Assembly: GCA_028283725.1 (NCBI GenBank)
Contig: JAPWKC010000004.1
Coordinates: 248,001 to 312,000, forward strand
Reading direction: 5' to 3'
Origin: Neorhizobium sp.
GTDB lineage: Bacteria; Pseudomonadota; Alphaproteobacteria; Rhizobiales; Rhizobiaceae
DNA: 64,000 bases
In this document: piece by piece, positions 39,755 through 48,705 of the stretch
Layout: each line of letters opens with the position of its first letter
Position numbering within the stretch: position 1 is the first letter of the stretch
Position numbers and translations under genes: made by a program
The notes under the pieces: model-generated
The model's input: only the letters and a program-made list of their open reading frames with translations
The model's database searches: none
What the model was told of the DNA's origin: nothing

Positions 39755-40447
39755 ATGATTCTGGCTGATTATATCGCGCTTGCGCTGTTTGCCCTGCTCT
39801 GGGGCCTCTATTCGTGGTTCACTGCCGGCGCGGGCTCGAAGCTTCTGCCGCGCCTCAGCCTCAACCGGGCGATGGCCGAGCGTCGGCGGCACTGGATCTA
39901 CAACGCGCTGAAGCGCGATCTGCGCATGATCGACACGCAGATCTTTGCCGGGCTGCAGAACGGCACCGCCTTCTTCGCCACGTCGTCGATCTTCGCGCTC
40001 GGCAGCTGTTTCGCGCTTCTCGGTTCCACCGACAAGGTGGATGCGGTGTTTTCCAACCTGCCGCTTCTGCCCTATGGCGGACGGACCGCTTTCGAGCTCA
40101 AGGTCGGCGGGCTCGCCTTTCTGCTTGGCTACGCCTTCTTCAAGTTCGGATGGGCCTACCGGCTGTTCAATTACTGCACCATTCTTTTCGGCGCGCTGCC
40201 GATGGCGCGCGAGGCTGAGGCCGACCCGGTCACGGCACGCAAGGCGGCCGATCAGGTGATCAAGATGAACATGATTGCGGCAGGCCATTTCAATGCCGGC
40301 CTTCGCACCCTGTTTTTGTCGATCGGCTATCTGGGATGGTTCGCCGGGCCCTATATCTTCATGGCGACGACGATCCTGATCGTCACCGCCTTATTGCGGC
40401 GCCAGTATTTCTCAGAGGCGCGGCTCGCCATCATGGAAGACGACTGA
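39755..40447 (+). CDS. DUF599 membrane protein
   Basis: 230 residues with four predicted spans: about 4-24, 67-91, 113-136 and 188-215. It contains the DUF599 signatures NRAMAERRRHWIYNALKRD and ADQVIKMNMIAAGHFNAGLR. Conserved, mostly in proteobacteria; function unknown. It precedes the acyltransferase-like gene by 12 bases, same strand, so the two are likely one operon. Confidence 0.9.
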   Translation: MILADYIALALFALLWGLYSWFTAGAGSKLLPRLSLNRAMAERRRHWIYNALKRDLRMIDTQIFAGLQNGTAFFATSSIFALGSCFALLGSTDKVDAVFSNLPLLPYGGRTAFELKVGGLAFLLGYAFFKFGWAYRLFNYCTILFGALPMAREAEADPVTARKAADQVIKMNMIAAGHFNAGLRTLFLSIGYLGWFAGPYIFMATTILIVTALLRRQYFSEARLAIMEDD

Positions 40448-40459
40448 GGACATGCCATC

Positions 40460-41530
40460 GTGAGTGCCGCCGATCCCCATCCGCAGACCGACCGCATGCC
40501 GCGCATCCAGCTGATCGACACCCTTCGAGGGCTGGCGCTGATCGCGATGGCCTCCTACCATTTCACCTGGGATCTGGAATATTTCGGCTATGTCGATCCC
40601 GGCACAGCGACATCAGGGTTCTTCCGCATCTATGCGCGCTGCATCGCCAGCACATTCCTGTTTCTTGCCGGCGTGTCTCTGGTGCTCGCCCATGGGCGCG
40701 GCATCCGCTGGGCGTCGTTCCGCAAGCGTCTCGCGATGGTGGCAGGCGCCGCGCTGCTGATCAGCGTCGCCACATGGTTCATCTTCGAAGACGAATGGAT
40801 CTATTTCGGCATTCTCCACAATATCGCTGTCACCGGCGTCGTCGGCCTTCTCTTCGTCCGGCTCCCGTGGTTCGTGGCGGGGCTTGTCGCGCTTGCCATC
40901 ATCGGTGCGATGGTGATGGATACCGCGCTGATGCCGGGCCTGATGGACACGCCTGCCTTCGACAGCCGCTGGCTGAGCTGGATCGGCTTTGCAGAAATGC
41001 CGCCACGCTCCAACGACTATGTTCCAGTCTTCCCGTGGATCGCCGCCGTTCTTGTCGGGATTGCGGTCGCCACCCTCGTCGTTTCACGCGGCTGGCACCA
41101 CCGGCTTGCAGGGTTGCAGACGAAACAGAACATTCTCACCAAGGCCGGCCGCCACAGCCTCGCCTTCTACCTGATCCACCAACCGGTGCTGCTGGCGCTT
41201 GTCTATCTCTTTTCGGCGGTGCACCCGGCACCGCCGCCGGATCCGCGCCTCGGCTATGTCAGAAGCTGCCAGCAGAGCTGCATGGCTGAATCGGGCGATC
41301 CGAAACTGTGCAGCTATTTCTGCTCCTGCACGGCTGACCGGCTGATCTCCGACAATCTGATGACACCGCTGCAGAAGGGGACGATCACCCCGCAGGACAG
41401 CCGGATCACCGAGATGGCGCAGGAATGCTCGATCATGCCGGAACCGGATGCGCCGGCAGCCGGTCAATCCACGCCGGGTCAATCGACACCGAAGCCATCG
41501 GCACCGGGGAACGCAACCGCCAAGCCCTAA
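40460..41530 (+). CDS. Heparan-alpha-glucosaminide N-acetyltransferase-like membrane protein (DUF1624)
   Basis: 356 residues from GTG 40460. About seven to ten spans, with the N-terminal HGSNAT/DUF1624 signature RIQLIDTLRGLALIAMASYHFTWDLE (split here around residue 13-40). Family members transfer acyl groups across membranes onto sugars or envelope glycans, so an envelope modification role is plausible but unproven. After the last span a cysteine-rich tail appears (RSCQQSC, KLCSYFCSC), then a Pro/Ser/Gly repeat (STPGQSTPKPS). The tail is polar and probably extracytoplasmic or cytoplasmic; the side is undecided. Confidence 0.8.
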   Translation: MSAADPHPQTDRMPRIQLIDTLRGLALIAMASYHFTWDLEYFGYVDPGTATSGFFRIYARCIASTFLFLAGVSLVLAHGRGIRWASFRKRLAMVAGAALLISVATWFIFEDEWIYFGILHNIAVTGVVGLLFVRLPWFVAGLVALAIIGAMVMDTALMPGLMDTPAFDSRWLSWIGFAEMPPRSNDYVPVFPWIAAVLVGIAVATLVVSRGWHHRLAGLQTKQNILTKAGRHSLAFYLIHQPVLLALVYLFSAVHPAPPPDPRLGYVRSCQQSCMAESGDPKLCSYFCSCTADRLISDNLMTPLQKGTITPQDSRITEMAQECSIMPEPDAPAAGQSTPGQSTPKPSAPGNATAKP

Positions 41531-41658
41531 AAACGCTATAGACCGCGATCCACGCCGTCCTATCGTGGATCGAACCCTCATCACGATCCGCGTTAACAGA
41601 TCCTCCCGACAGCCGGATTGGTCGCGGCTGTGCTCTGGGAACACTCGACAACAATACG

Positions 41659-41690
41659 AAAGGGCCGCCGGATTGCTCCGGCGGCCCTTT
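41659..41690. terminator. Bidirectional rho-independent terminator
   Basis: A 13-base perfect stem AAAGGGCCGCCGG/CCGGCGGCCCTTT with a six-base loop, between the plus-strand acyltransferase-like gene and the minus-strand OmpA-like gene. A-/T-flanks on both sides. Confidence 0.85.
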
Positions 41691-41715
41691 CGTCATTCGT
41701 ACGTCGCGTGTCTTT

Positions 41716-44361
41716 TTACCGGTTGGACGCGACCGGCTTTACCAGCGCGGTGATGCGACGGATGGTGACGCGGCGGTTCTCCTGGCTCGGACCGTCGGTG
41801 CGGACCTTCAGGAACTGTTCGCCATAACCCTGCGTCGCCAGGTTTTCCGGCGGGATACCGAAGGCGCTGGTCAGGACCTGCGCCACCGATTCCGCACGCT
41901 GGTCGGAGAGGATCAGGTTCGACTGCGCCGAGCCGACCGCATCCGTGTGGCCCTCGATCAGGAAGGTTTCGGACGGGTCGCGGCCGAGCACTTCCTTGAT
42001 CGCATCCGCCACCCGGCGCAGCGAGCCCGCCTGGTTCATCGGAACGTCGGCGCTGCCCGTCGCGAAGGTGATCGTATCCAGATCGATACGGCGCACCTTG
42101 TCGCGGATACGGGCCGAGTAGCGCACCTCGTCCAGCGAATAGACGCGCTCGACGCGTTCCACCGGCGGCTGTTCGAGGAAGCGGTAATAGTCGCGGTTCG
42201 GCTGGCTCGACGTGTCGATGATATAGTCGTCGACCGGGACCGAAAGGCGCATGGGCGGCAGGTCGTCGCCCGGATCGCGCCACTGGTAGTTCTGGCTGCG
42301 GTCCTGATTCATCAGGTCCGGCGCGTAGTAGAGCACGTATTCCTGACCGCCGCGGACGACGCGCGAGCGCTGGATCACTTCGCCATAGCGGTTGCGGATC
42401 GTCACGATGCGGGTGCCGTCGTCGCGGGTGATGACCTCGCGAACGCGGCCGTCGCGCAACTGGTCATATTCCGGCTGGCTGCCACCATCCTCATAGAAGC
42501 GACGGCTGTCGTCGTGACGGACCACCGGCTGGTTGTCGATGGTGATGATGACGCGATGGTCATCACGGTCGCGGCCCTGCGGTGGCGCGTAGCTCGGGTC
42601 GAAATCCCATCCGCGCGGGCGGTCGAATTGCGGCCGCTCGCCGAGGCGCTGGCCACGTTCCTGATCGAGTGCCTGGAACTGCTGCTGTTGCTGACGGGTC
42701 TCGCGGGTGCCGACCTGGGCATCCGCGTCGGAGCGCGGCGGTGCCACCGGCATGCCGGCATCCTGCGGCGGAAAGGGACGACCGTTCGGGCCGTTGCCCG
42801 CCGGACCACCCTGGGCACCGCCCTGGGGGCCAGCCTGCTGGCCACCTTGCGGTCCACCCTGGGGGCCGCCACGTTGCGGGCGCATCTGCATCGGCTGCTT
42901 GGCGCTATCGAGCACGGCGGCTCCGTTTTCGACCGGCAGGACGAGCTGCTCGCCCGGCTTGGCGGCCGACGGGTCCTTGGCCAGCTCCTTGGCACGTTCC
43001 ACCTGCTGCGGCGTCACTGCCGGCGGAGGCGGTTGCTGGACCGCACCGGCCTGCTGGGCTGCGTTCGGCTGTGTGGCATTGGGAGCGACGCCATTCTGTT
43101 GAACCGGCGGCTGCCCCTGGGCCTGACCGGGCGTCTGGCTGGGAGCACGGCCCGGAATTGTACCTTGTGGCTGGCCGGGCGGCTGCCCCTGTGGGACGCC
43201 TTGGGGCTGACCCAGAGCCTGGCCCGAACCCTGACCGGGGGCCTGGCCTGGAACCGGATTGGGCGAATGGCCCTGGGGGGCGGCGCCACCGGGCGGTGAT
43301 GCCGGCTGGGCGCCGGGACGCTGCGGCGGGGTGCCGGCCTGATTGCTGCCCGGTGCTGCCGCCGGGGCATTCGCCGGTGCCTCTCCGGCCGGCGGGGTTG
43401 TCGGCCGTGCCTGTGCCGGCTGCTGGGCTGGCTGACCCTGCGGACGGCCTGCCGGTGCTTCGCCGGCAGGCTGCTGTGCCTGGGTTTTCGGGGTGGTTCG
43501 CGGTTCTGTCTGGGGCGCGGCCTCCGGCTTCGGCTGACCCGGCTGAGCCTGAGGTTCGGCCGGCCGCTGCTGCGGTGCGTCAGCCTGTGCCGGCGGTTTG
43601 GGAGCAGGCGTTGCAGGCTCGGCCTTTTGGGCGACAGGCGGCTTCGGTGCAGCTTCAGCCGGCGCCGCATGCTGCGGTGCTGGCTGGGGAGCCTGTTTGG
43701 CGGGCTCCTGCGGCGCCTGTGCCGGCCGTGCTGCGGGCTGCTGCTGCGGCTCTGCCGACTGGGAAGGCTGGGGTTTCGGCTTCGGTTGCTCGGCCTGCGG
43801 TGCCGGTGCATGTGGGGCCGGATTGTCTGCCGGTTTTTGAGCCGGGGCTTCCGCCTGCGGTCTCACGGCCGGTTGATCGGCCTGCTGTTGGCGCGGCGGA
43901 CGCTGCTGCTGGCCGGAACCTTCATCGCTCTGCTGTTGGCGGGCGGGACGCTGTGCGCCACCTTCCTCGCCGGGCTGTGCCTGACCTTGCCCCTGCATCT
44001 GGCGCGGCGGGCGTTGCTGGCCGCCTTCGGTGTCGCCACCCTGTTGCCGTTGCGGACGCTGCGGCTGACCGCCTTCGGCATCTGTGCCCTGCTGGCGCGG
44101 CGGACGCTGCTGGCCGCCCTGTTCGGCGCCGCCTTGGCCCTGATCCTGCTGATGGCGACGGGGGCGCTGCTGGCCCTCGCCTTCCTCGGCGCCCTGCCCG
44201 TTCGGAGGGACGATGACCTGTGCCTGCACCTCGACGATATTGGCGCGGGCACCGTTCTGCACGGCCGGCGCAAGCGGCAACGCGGCCGCCGGCTGCATCA
44301 GCAGCGGAAGCGTCAGTACCGGCCCGGCCACGCTGGCGAACAGCTTGAATTTCTTCGACAT
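41716..44361 (-). CDS. OmpA-family outer-membrane protein with very long Pro/Gln-rich region
   Basis: 881 residues from ATG 44361, preceded by GAGGAAG. The signal peptide ends near residue 27 (QPAAALPL). Residues about 50-600 are low-complexity, with many near-repeats such as QQRPPRQ, PQGQPPGQPQG and GPQGGQQAGPQGG. Then comes a Tyr/Asp/Arg-rich region (about 600-750, containing VIITIDNQPVVRHDD). The C-terminal OmpA domain (about 755-875) has TFATGSADVP and IEGHTDAVGS, followed by LSDQRAESV, which bind peptidoglycan. Such a linker could span the periplasm or be surface-exposed. Divergent from an ABC importer gene. Confidence 0.9.
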   Translation of the reverse strand: MSKKFKLFASVAGPVLTLPLLMQPAAALPLAPAVQNGARANIVEVQAQVIVPPNGQGAEEGEGQQRPRRHQQDQGQGGAEQGGQQRPPRQQGTDAEGGQPQRPQRQQGGDTEGGQQRPPRQMQGQGQAQPGEEGGAQRPARQQQSDEGSGQQQRPPRQQQADQPAVRPQAEAPAQKPADNPAPHAPAPQAEQPKPKPQPSQSAEPQQQPAARPAQAPQEPAKQAPQPAPQHAAPAEAAPKPPVAQKAEPATPAPKPPAQADAPQQRPAEPQAQPGQPKPEAAPQTEPRTTPKTQAQQPAGEAPAGRPQGQPAQQPAQARPTTPPAGEAPANAPAAAPGSNQAGTPPQRPGAQPASPPGGAAPQGHSPNPVPGQAPGQGSGQALGQPQGVPQGQPPGQPQGTIPGRAPSQTPGQAQGQPPVQQNGVAPNATQPNAAQQAGAVQQPPPPAVTPQQVERAKELAKDPSAAKPGEQLVLPVENGAAVLDSAKQPMQMRPQRGGPQGGPQGGQQAGPQGGAQGGPAGNGPNGRPFPPQDAGMPVAPPRSDADAQVGTRETRQQQQQFQALDQERGQRLGERPQFDRPRGWDFDPSYAPPQGRDRDDHRVIITIDNQPVVRHDDSRRFYEDGGSQPEYDQLRDGRVREVITRDDGTRIVTIRNRYGEVIQRSRVVRGGQEYVLYYAPDLMNQDRSQNYQWRDPGDDLPPMRLSVPVDDYIIDTSSQPNRDYYRFLEQPPVERVERVYSLDEVRYSARIRDKVRRIDLDTITFATGSADVPMNQAGSLRRVADAIKEVLGRDPSETFLIEGHTDAVGSAQSNLILSDQRAESVAQVLTSAFGIPPENLATQGYGEQFLKVRTDGPSQENRRVTIRRITALVKPVASNR

Positions 44362-44692
44362 GACTTCCTCTTTTCCGTGTCTCGTCCCTCGTCTGCGTGT
44401 CCAATCGGCCTTTTTCACGGCTGCCTCTTTCGGGCTGGACTGGGCTGACGGATATGGCGCCGCCCTCAACTGCCTCCAGTCGAGATTGGTTCCGAAATCT
44501 TTGTCCTGACGCCTGAACCGGATCTGAACGGACGGCACATCCCGGTGCGGTTGCAGATGGTGCAACGCCACAAGCCCGTTGCAATTTCCCTTCAGCCCGG
44601 TATCTAAAAGCAGAGGCGGTTTTTCTGCCGCCGCCCTCGAAGGTCAAAGCCGTCAAAGGCACCGCGGGGGCAAGCCAACAGAGAGGATCATC
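44362..44692. other. Divergent promoter region
   Basis: About 330 bases between the divergent OmpA-family gene and the importer binding-protein gene. It should carry promoters for both. No obvious operator or repeat. The plus-strand open frame 44213-44509 overlapping it lacks a ribosome-binding site and is a shadow. Confidence 0.4.
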
Positions 44693-45463
44693 ATGAATAT
44701 CTCCAAGCGCTTCGTTGCCATCGCTTCGGCAGCGGTCCTGTCGCTGTTCGCCGGCCAGTCGATGGCCGCAGACAAGCTCGTGATCGGCACCGATTCCACC
44801 TATCCGCCTTTCGAATATCTCGACGCCGGCGGCAATTTCCTCGGCTTCGACATGGATATCGGTCGCGCACTCTGCGCCCAGATGAAGGTCGAATGCACCT
44901 TCGTCAGCAATGATTTCGACGGCATCATTCCGGCACTGCAGGCCAAGAAATTCGACATGATCCTGTCGTCCATGTCGATCACGCCAGAGCGCCTGAAGCT
45001 CGTGGACTTCACCAACAAGATCTACAATACGCCGCCGGCAGTCGCCGTGCCGAAGGATTCGACCGCAAAGACCGTCGCCGACCTGAAGGGCAAGACGATC
45101 GGCGCGCAGAGCTCCACCACGCATGCCAACTATGCCGAAAAGCATATGGCGGATTCCCAGCTGAAGCTCTACCCGACTGCCGACGAGTACAAGCTCGACA
45201 TGCAGAACGGCCGTGTCGATGCCGTCGTCGACGACGTCGTCGTACTGTCGGAATGGGTCAAGTCCGACGCCGGCGCCTGCTGCAAGATCCTGACGACGCT
45301 GCCTGTCGACAAGGTCATCAACGGCGACGGCGCAGGCATCGCCATCCGCAAGGGCGATCCGCTGAAGGACAAGATCAACGCTGCCATCGCGGCTATCCGC
45401 GCCGACGGCACCTACAAGAAGATCCAGGACAAGTATTTCGACTTCGACGTCTACGGCGAATAA
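44693..45463 (+). CDS. Polar amino-acid ABC transporter, periplasmic binding protein
   Basis: 256 residues. Signal peptide 1-25 (ending GQSMAAD). The SBP_bac_3 core is clear: LVIGTDSTYPPFEYLD, GFDMDIGRALCAQM, KFDMILSSMSITPERL and DGTYKKIQDKYF, as in arginine/ornithine or histidine binders. It also has a vicinal Cys pair (GACCKIL). A terminator follows, then two permease genes. It should feed substrate to those permeases. Exact amino acid not deducible. Confidence 0.95.
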   Translation: MNISKRFVAIASAAVLSLFAGQSMAADKLVIGTDSTYPPFEYLDAGGNFLGFDMDIGRALCAQMKVECTFVSNDFDGIIPALQAKKFDMILSSMSITPERLKLVDFTNKIYNTPPAVAVPKDSTAKTVADLKGKTIGAQSSTTHANYAEKHMADSQLKLYPTADEYKLDMQNGRVDAVVDDVVVLSEWVKSDAGACCKILTTLPVDKVINGDGAGIAIRKGDPLKDKINAAIAAIRADGTYKKIQDKYFDFDVYGE

Positions 45464-45500
45464 GGCCGACACGACGGATGTGTTGACGACAGCCCGGAAT

Positions 45501-45534
45501 ATGGCGGAAGGCTTGCCCTTCCGCCATTTTTGTT
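45501..45534 (+). terminator. Intercistronic terminator between binding-protein and permease genes
   Basis: 11-base perfect stem ATGGCGGAAGG/CCTTCCGCCAT, five-base loop, then TTTTTGTTTG. It is 38 bases after the binding-protein stop and 78 bases before the next gene. Partial termination here would give the common excess of binding protein over permeases. Confidence 0.8.
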
Positions 45535-45604
45535 TGACACTTTCCAACACTGCAGCGCCTTCAGGCGCCAAAGCGGCAAAGACCGCGAAAAAAGGGGAAA
45601 ATGG

Positions 45605-46408
45605 ATGGGCGGATCATTTTCCGCGCTCGACGGCGTCTTGACCTGGATCATGACCATATTCGATCCGTTCTGCGGCCCGGCGGGCATCTTTACATGGCTG
45701 GGGGGCGGCACGCTGCTGGCCTGCGGCGATACGGGCTGGGGCGACGAACTCGCGGCCGGTGTCAAGGTCACGGTGGCCGTCGCCATCTGCACGCTGCCGA
45801 TCGGGCTTCTGATCGGCTTCGTCGTGGCGCTCGGCCAACAGGCGGAGGATCGGCTTTTGCGGATTGCCGCCGGCATCTACACGACGATCTTCCGCGGTAT
45901 GCCGGAACTGCTGACGCTGTTCATCATCTATTACGGCGCGCAGATCCTCATCCAATCGGTGCTGGCCAAGCTCGGCTATGACGAGCGGATCGAAATCAAT
46001 GCCTTCGTCGCCGGGATGATCGCGCTGTCGGTGGTGTTTTCCGCCTATTGTTCGGAAGTGCTTCTGTCTGCCTTCCGCGCCATTCCGAAGGGTCAGTATG
46101 AGGCAGGCGATTCACTCGGGATGCGGCGCTGGCGCACCATGCTGCTGATCGTCGTGCCGCAACTGGTGAAGATCGCCCTGCCCGGCCTTTCCAACCTGTG
46201 GATGATCCTGTTGAAGGACACGTCCTACGTCTCGATCATCGGGCTTGCCGATATCCTGCGCCAGACCGGCATTGCGGTGCGCGTCACCAAGGAACCGTTC
46301 CTGTTCTACACGCTCGCCTGCGTTCTCTATCTTGGGCTTGCCATGCTGTCGTCGATCGGACTTGCCTATATCGAACGCTGGGCCAGCAGATCGGAGGCGG
46401 CGCGATGA
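45605..46408 (+). CDS. Amino-acid ABC transporter permease (first)
   Basis: 267 residues from ATG 45605, preceded by AAGGGGAA. Membrane spans appear near 20-40, 55-80, 95-115, 135-155, 195-215 and 235-255. The EAA loop EAGDSLGMRRWRTMLLIVVPQ couples to an ATPase. Family: HisM/HisQ-type permeases for polar amino acids. Its end overlaps the next permease by four bases (ATGA). Confidence 0.95.
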   Translation: MGGSFSALDGVLTWIMTIFDPFCGPAGIFTWLGGGTLLACGDTGWGDELAAGVKVTVAVAICTLPIGLLIGFVVALGQQAEDRLLRIAAGIYTTIFRGMPELLTLFIIYYGAQILIQSVLAKLGYDERIEINAFVAGMIALSVVFSAYCSEVLLSAFRAIPKGQYEAGDSLGMRRWRTMLLIVVPQLVKIALPGLSNLWMILLKDTSYVSIIGLADILRQTGIAVRVTKEPFLFYTLACVLYLGLAMLSSIGLAYIERWASRSEAAR

Positions 46409-47271
46409 GCGATACGATCCAGTCAGGTTCGGCAACGACCATGTCACTTTCCGGAGACCTCATCCCCCCACGGCCGGCACCTGCCGTTCTCGACCGGCCG
46501 CTCACCGGCGCGCGGGTGCTGGGTATCGGGCTCATCGGGCTCTGGCTGCTCCTCGCGATCGGGCTCGTCTCGATGGTGATCACCGGCTGGGACGAGGAGA
46601 AATTCGTCCGCTACGGGCCGCGCTATCTGCACGGACTTTGGACGACGATTTCGCTCGTCGGGATCTCCGTCGTGCTCGGCGCGGTGATCGGACTGCCGCT
46701 CGCCTTTGCCCGCATGTCGAAGAACCGCATCATCGCGGCTTTCGCCTATGCCTACGTCTACATCTTCCGCGGCACGCCGCTTCTGGCACAGCTCTTCCTC
46801 ATCTATTACGGGCTCGGCATGTTCCGGCCGCAGCTAGAATCCGTTGATCTCTGGTGGTTCTTCCGCGAGGCCTGGTATTGCGGGCTGTTCTCGATGACGA
46901 TCAACACCGCCGCCTATCAGGCGGAAATCCTGCGCGGTGCGATCGAGAGCATTCCGAAGGGCCAGCACGAGGGTGCGGCCTCGCTTGGCCTGTCGAAGCG
47001 CGTCGCCTTCCGAAAGATCATTCTGCCGCAGGCGATGATCGTGGCGCTGCGTCCCTACGGCAACGAGATCATCCTTCTGATCAAGGGATCGGCCGTCGTC
47101 TCGATCGTGACCGTCTACGACCTGATGGGCGAGACCCGCTATGCCTTCTCACGCACATTCGACTACCAGACCTATCTGTGGGCGGCGATCTTCTATCTTG
47201 CCATGGTTGAGGCGCTTCGGCATCTGTGGGCCTATATCGAGCGGCGCCTGACGCGGCATCTCAAACGCTGA
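46405..47271 (+). CDS. Amino-acid ABC transporter permease (second)
   Basis: 288 residues, overlapping the previous gene by ATGA; GGAGG precedes the ATG. A polar N-terminal extension of about 35 residues is followed by six spans and the EAA loop EGAASLGLSKRVAFRKIILPQ. Together with the preceding protein it would form the membrane channel. No ATP-binding subunit gene follows; the next gene is usg. The ATPase must be encoded outside this cluster or shared. Confidence 0.94.
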   Translation: MSDTIQSGSATTMSLSGDLIPPRPAPAVLDRPLTGARVLGIGLIGLWLLLAIGLVSMVITGWDEEKFVRYGPRYLHGLWTTISLVGISVVLGAVIGLPLAFARMSKNRIIAAFAYAYVYIFRGTPLLAQLFLIYYGLGMFRPQLESVDLWWFFREAWYCGLFSMTINTAAYQAEILRGAIESIPKGQHEGAASLGLSKRVAFRKIILPQAMIVALRPYGNEIILLIKGSAVVSIVTVYDLMGETRYAFSRTFDYQTYLWAAIFYLAMVEALRHLWAYIERRLTRHLKR

Positions 47272-47429
47272 GAAAGGCCTGGCAGCACTCACTTTAAAAC
47301 GCTGCCAACGCCCTGATTTAAAAGCAGAAATATGCATTATAGCGGATTGGAAAGTTTCAGGTAAGCATGGCATGATCCCATCTGAACGGCGCCTCGAATG
47401 CGCCTTTCCAAGCAAGATGGGAACTGCCG

Positions 47430-47693
47430 ATGTCGGAACTGGAAATGATGCTCAAGGGATATGGGCTGACCACCGCCCAGATCCTCTACCGCCTGCCCGA
47501 CCATCCCGTGCTGCTGCAGACCTATGTCTGGCAGAATTACGATCTCGCCCCCGACTTTCCCGAGATGAACGGGTTTCTGAAATTCTGGGAGGAGACGCTG
47601 GACGGCCCGCTGCATTCGGTGCGCTACGTCCATCGCAAATTGATCTCCGCCGGAGAATGGCGGGCGGTGAAGGGCGAGATCATCCTGCACTGA
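47430..47693 (+). CDS. usg: Usg family protein
   Basis: 87 residues with the usg pattern MSELEMMLKGYGLTTAQI, YRLPDHPVLLQTYVWQ and DLAPDFPEMNGFLKFW. The usg gene was first noted beside tryptophan or other amino-acid genes in alphaproteobacteria; its role is not settled. Monocistronic here, 90 bases before the methyltransferase gene. Confidence 0.88.
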   Translation: MSELEMMLKGYGLTTAQILYRLPDHPVLLQTYVWQNYDLAPDFPEMNGFLKFWEETLDGPLHSVRYVHRKLISAGEWRAVKGEIILH

Positions 47694-47781
47694 GCCTGTC
47701 GCAGAGCGGATCCGGAATGGCAAAGCGCATGGACAAATGCGCGGCCGCGGCTTATTGCGGGCGCAAACGAGGACCGGCTTG

Positions 47782-48594
47782 ATGACGAAGATTGACGAAG
47801 AAGCACTGGCTGAGGCCTATAACCGCGCGCTTGCGCTGGAAAAGGCCGGCGATATCGACGCGGCCGTGAAGGCCTATGAGGATGTGCTGGCGATCGACCC
47901 GGAAGATCACGGTGGCGCTGCGGTGCGCATCGCCTCGATGGGCCGCGGCGAGGTTCCGCCGAAGGCACCGGATGCCTATGTGGAAACCCTGTTCGACCAA
48001 CATGCCGAAAGCTTTGAAGACATTCTCGTCGAACAGCTCGGCTATGCCGTGCCGATGATGGTGCTCCAGCGGCTGCAGGCGCTTGAGCTTGGGCCGTTCA
48101 AGCGCCTGCTCGATCTTGGATGCGGCACGGGCCTTACCGGCGAGGCTCTGCGCGACGTCGTTGAAGACATGACCGGCGTCGACATTTCCGAAAACATGGT
48201 CGAGCTCGCCCATGAAAAGGATCTCTACGAGACGCTCTACGTCGCAGAGGTCGAGGATTTTCTCGAGGACAATGACGACGAGGCCTTCGACCTGATCACC
48301 GCAACCGACGTGTTGCCGTATCTGGGTGCGCTCGAGCCGCTGTTCTTCGGCGCCTCGGAGAATATGGCACCCGGCGGCCTGTTCATCTTCTCCTCCGAGA
48401 CGCTCTCGGATACGGAAGCCGCCGGCCGCCCCTATATCGTCGGCCCGCACCAGCGTTTCGTTCATGCCGAAGGCTATATCCGTTCGCGGCTCGACCAAAC
48501 GGGATTCGACGTGATCGAAGTCACCGAGATCAACGTGCGTATGCAGGACGGCAAGCCGAGCCCAGGGCAGCTGGTCGTCGCAAAACTGCGCTAA
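47782..48594 (+). CDS. SAM-dependent methyltransferase with N-terminal TPR-like helices
   Basis: 270 residues from ATG 47782. The first 45 residues form a TPR-type helix pair (EAYNRALALEKAGDIDAAVK, YEDVLAIDPED). The rest is a Rossmann methyltransferase with the SAM motif LLDLGCGTGLTGEAL, an acidic motif II (MTGVDISENMV) and DVLPYLG. The substrate is unknown; homologues are annotated as TPR-containing methyltransferases, some modifying ribosomal or other proteins. An in-frame upstream start at 47737 would add 15 residues. Confidence 0.9.
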   Translation: MTKIDEEALAEAYNRALALEKAGDIDAAVKAYEDVLAIDPEDHGGAAVRIASMGRGEVPPKAPDAYVETLFDQHAESFEDILVEQLGYAVPMMVLQRLQALELGPFKRLLDLGCGTGLTGEALRDVVEDMTGVDISENMVELAHEKDLYETLYVAEVEDFLEDNDDEAFDLITATDVLPYLGALEPLFFGASENMAPGGLFIFSSETLSDTEAAGRPYIVGPHQRFVHAEGYIRSRLDQTGFDVIEVTEINVRMQDGKPSPGQLVVAKLR

Positions 48595-48705
48595 CATCCG
48601 GGTGCAGAGTAAGCAACGAACCAAGACAACTTAAGATTGCATTTAGTTCGTTGAACATCTCTGCCGCGTCCCCCTTAATGCCTTGGAGGCAAAGGGGGAC
48701 ATCAC

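Noticed and set aside
42582..44216. Plus-strand Pro/Arg/Ala-rich 544-residue frame
   Set aside because: Antisense to the low-complexity region of the OmpA-family gene; its composition is just the reverse complement of CAG/CCG-rich codons.
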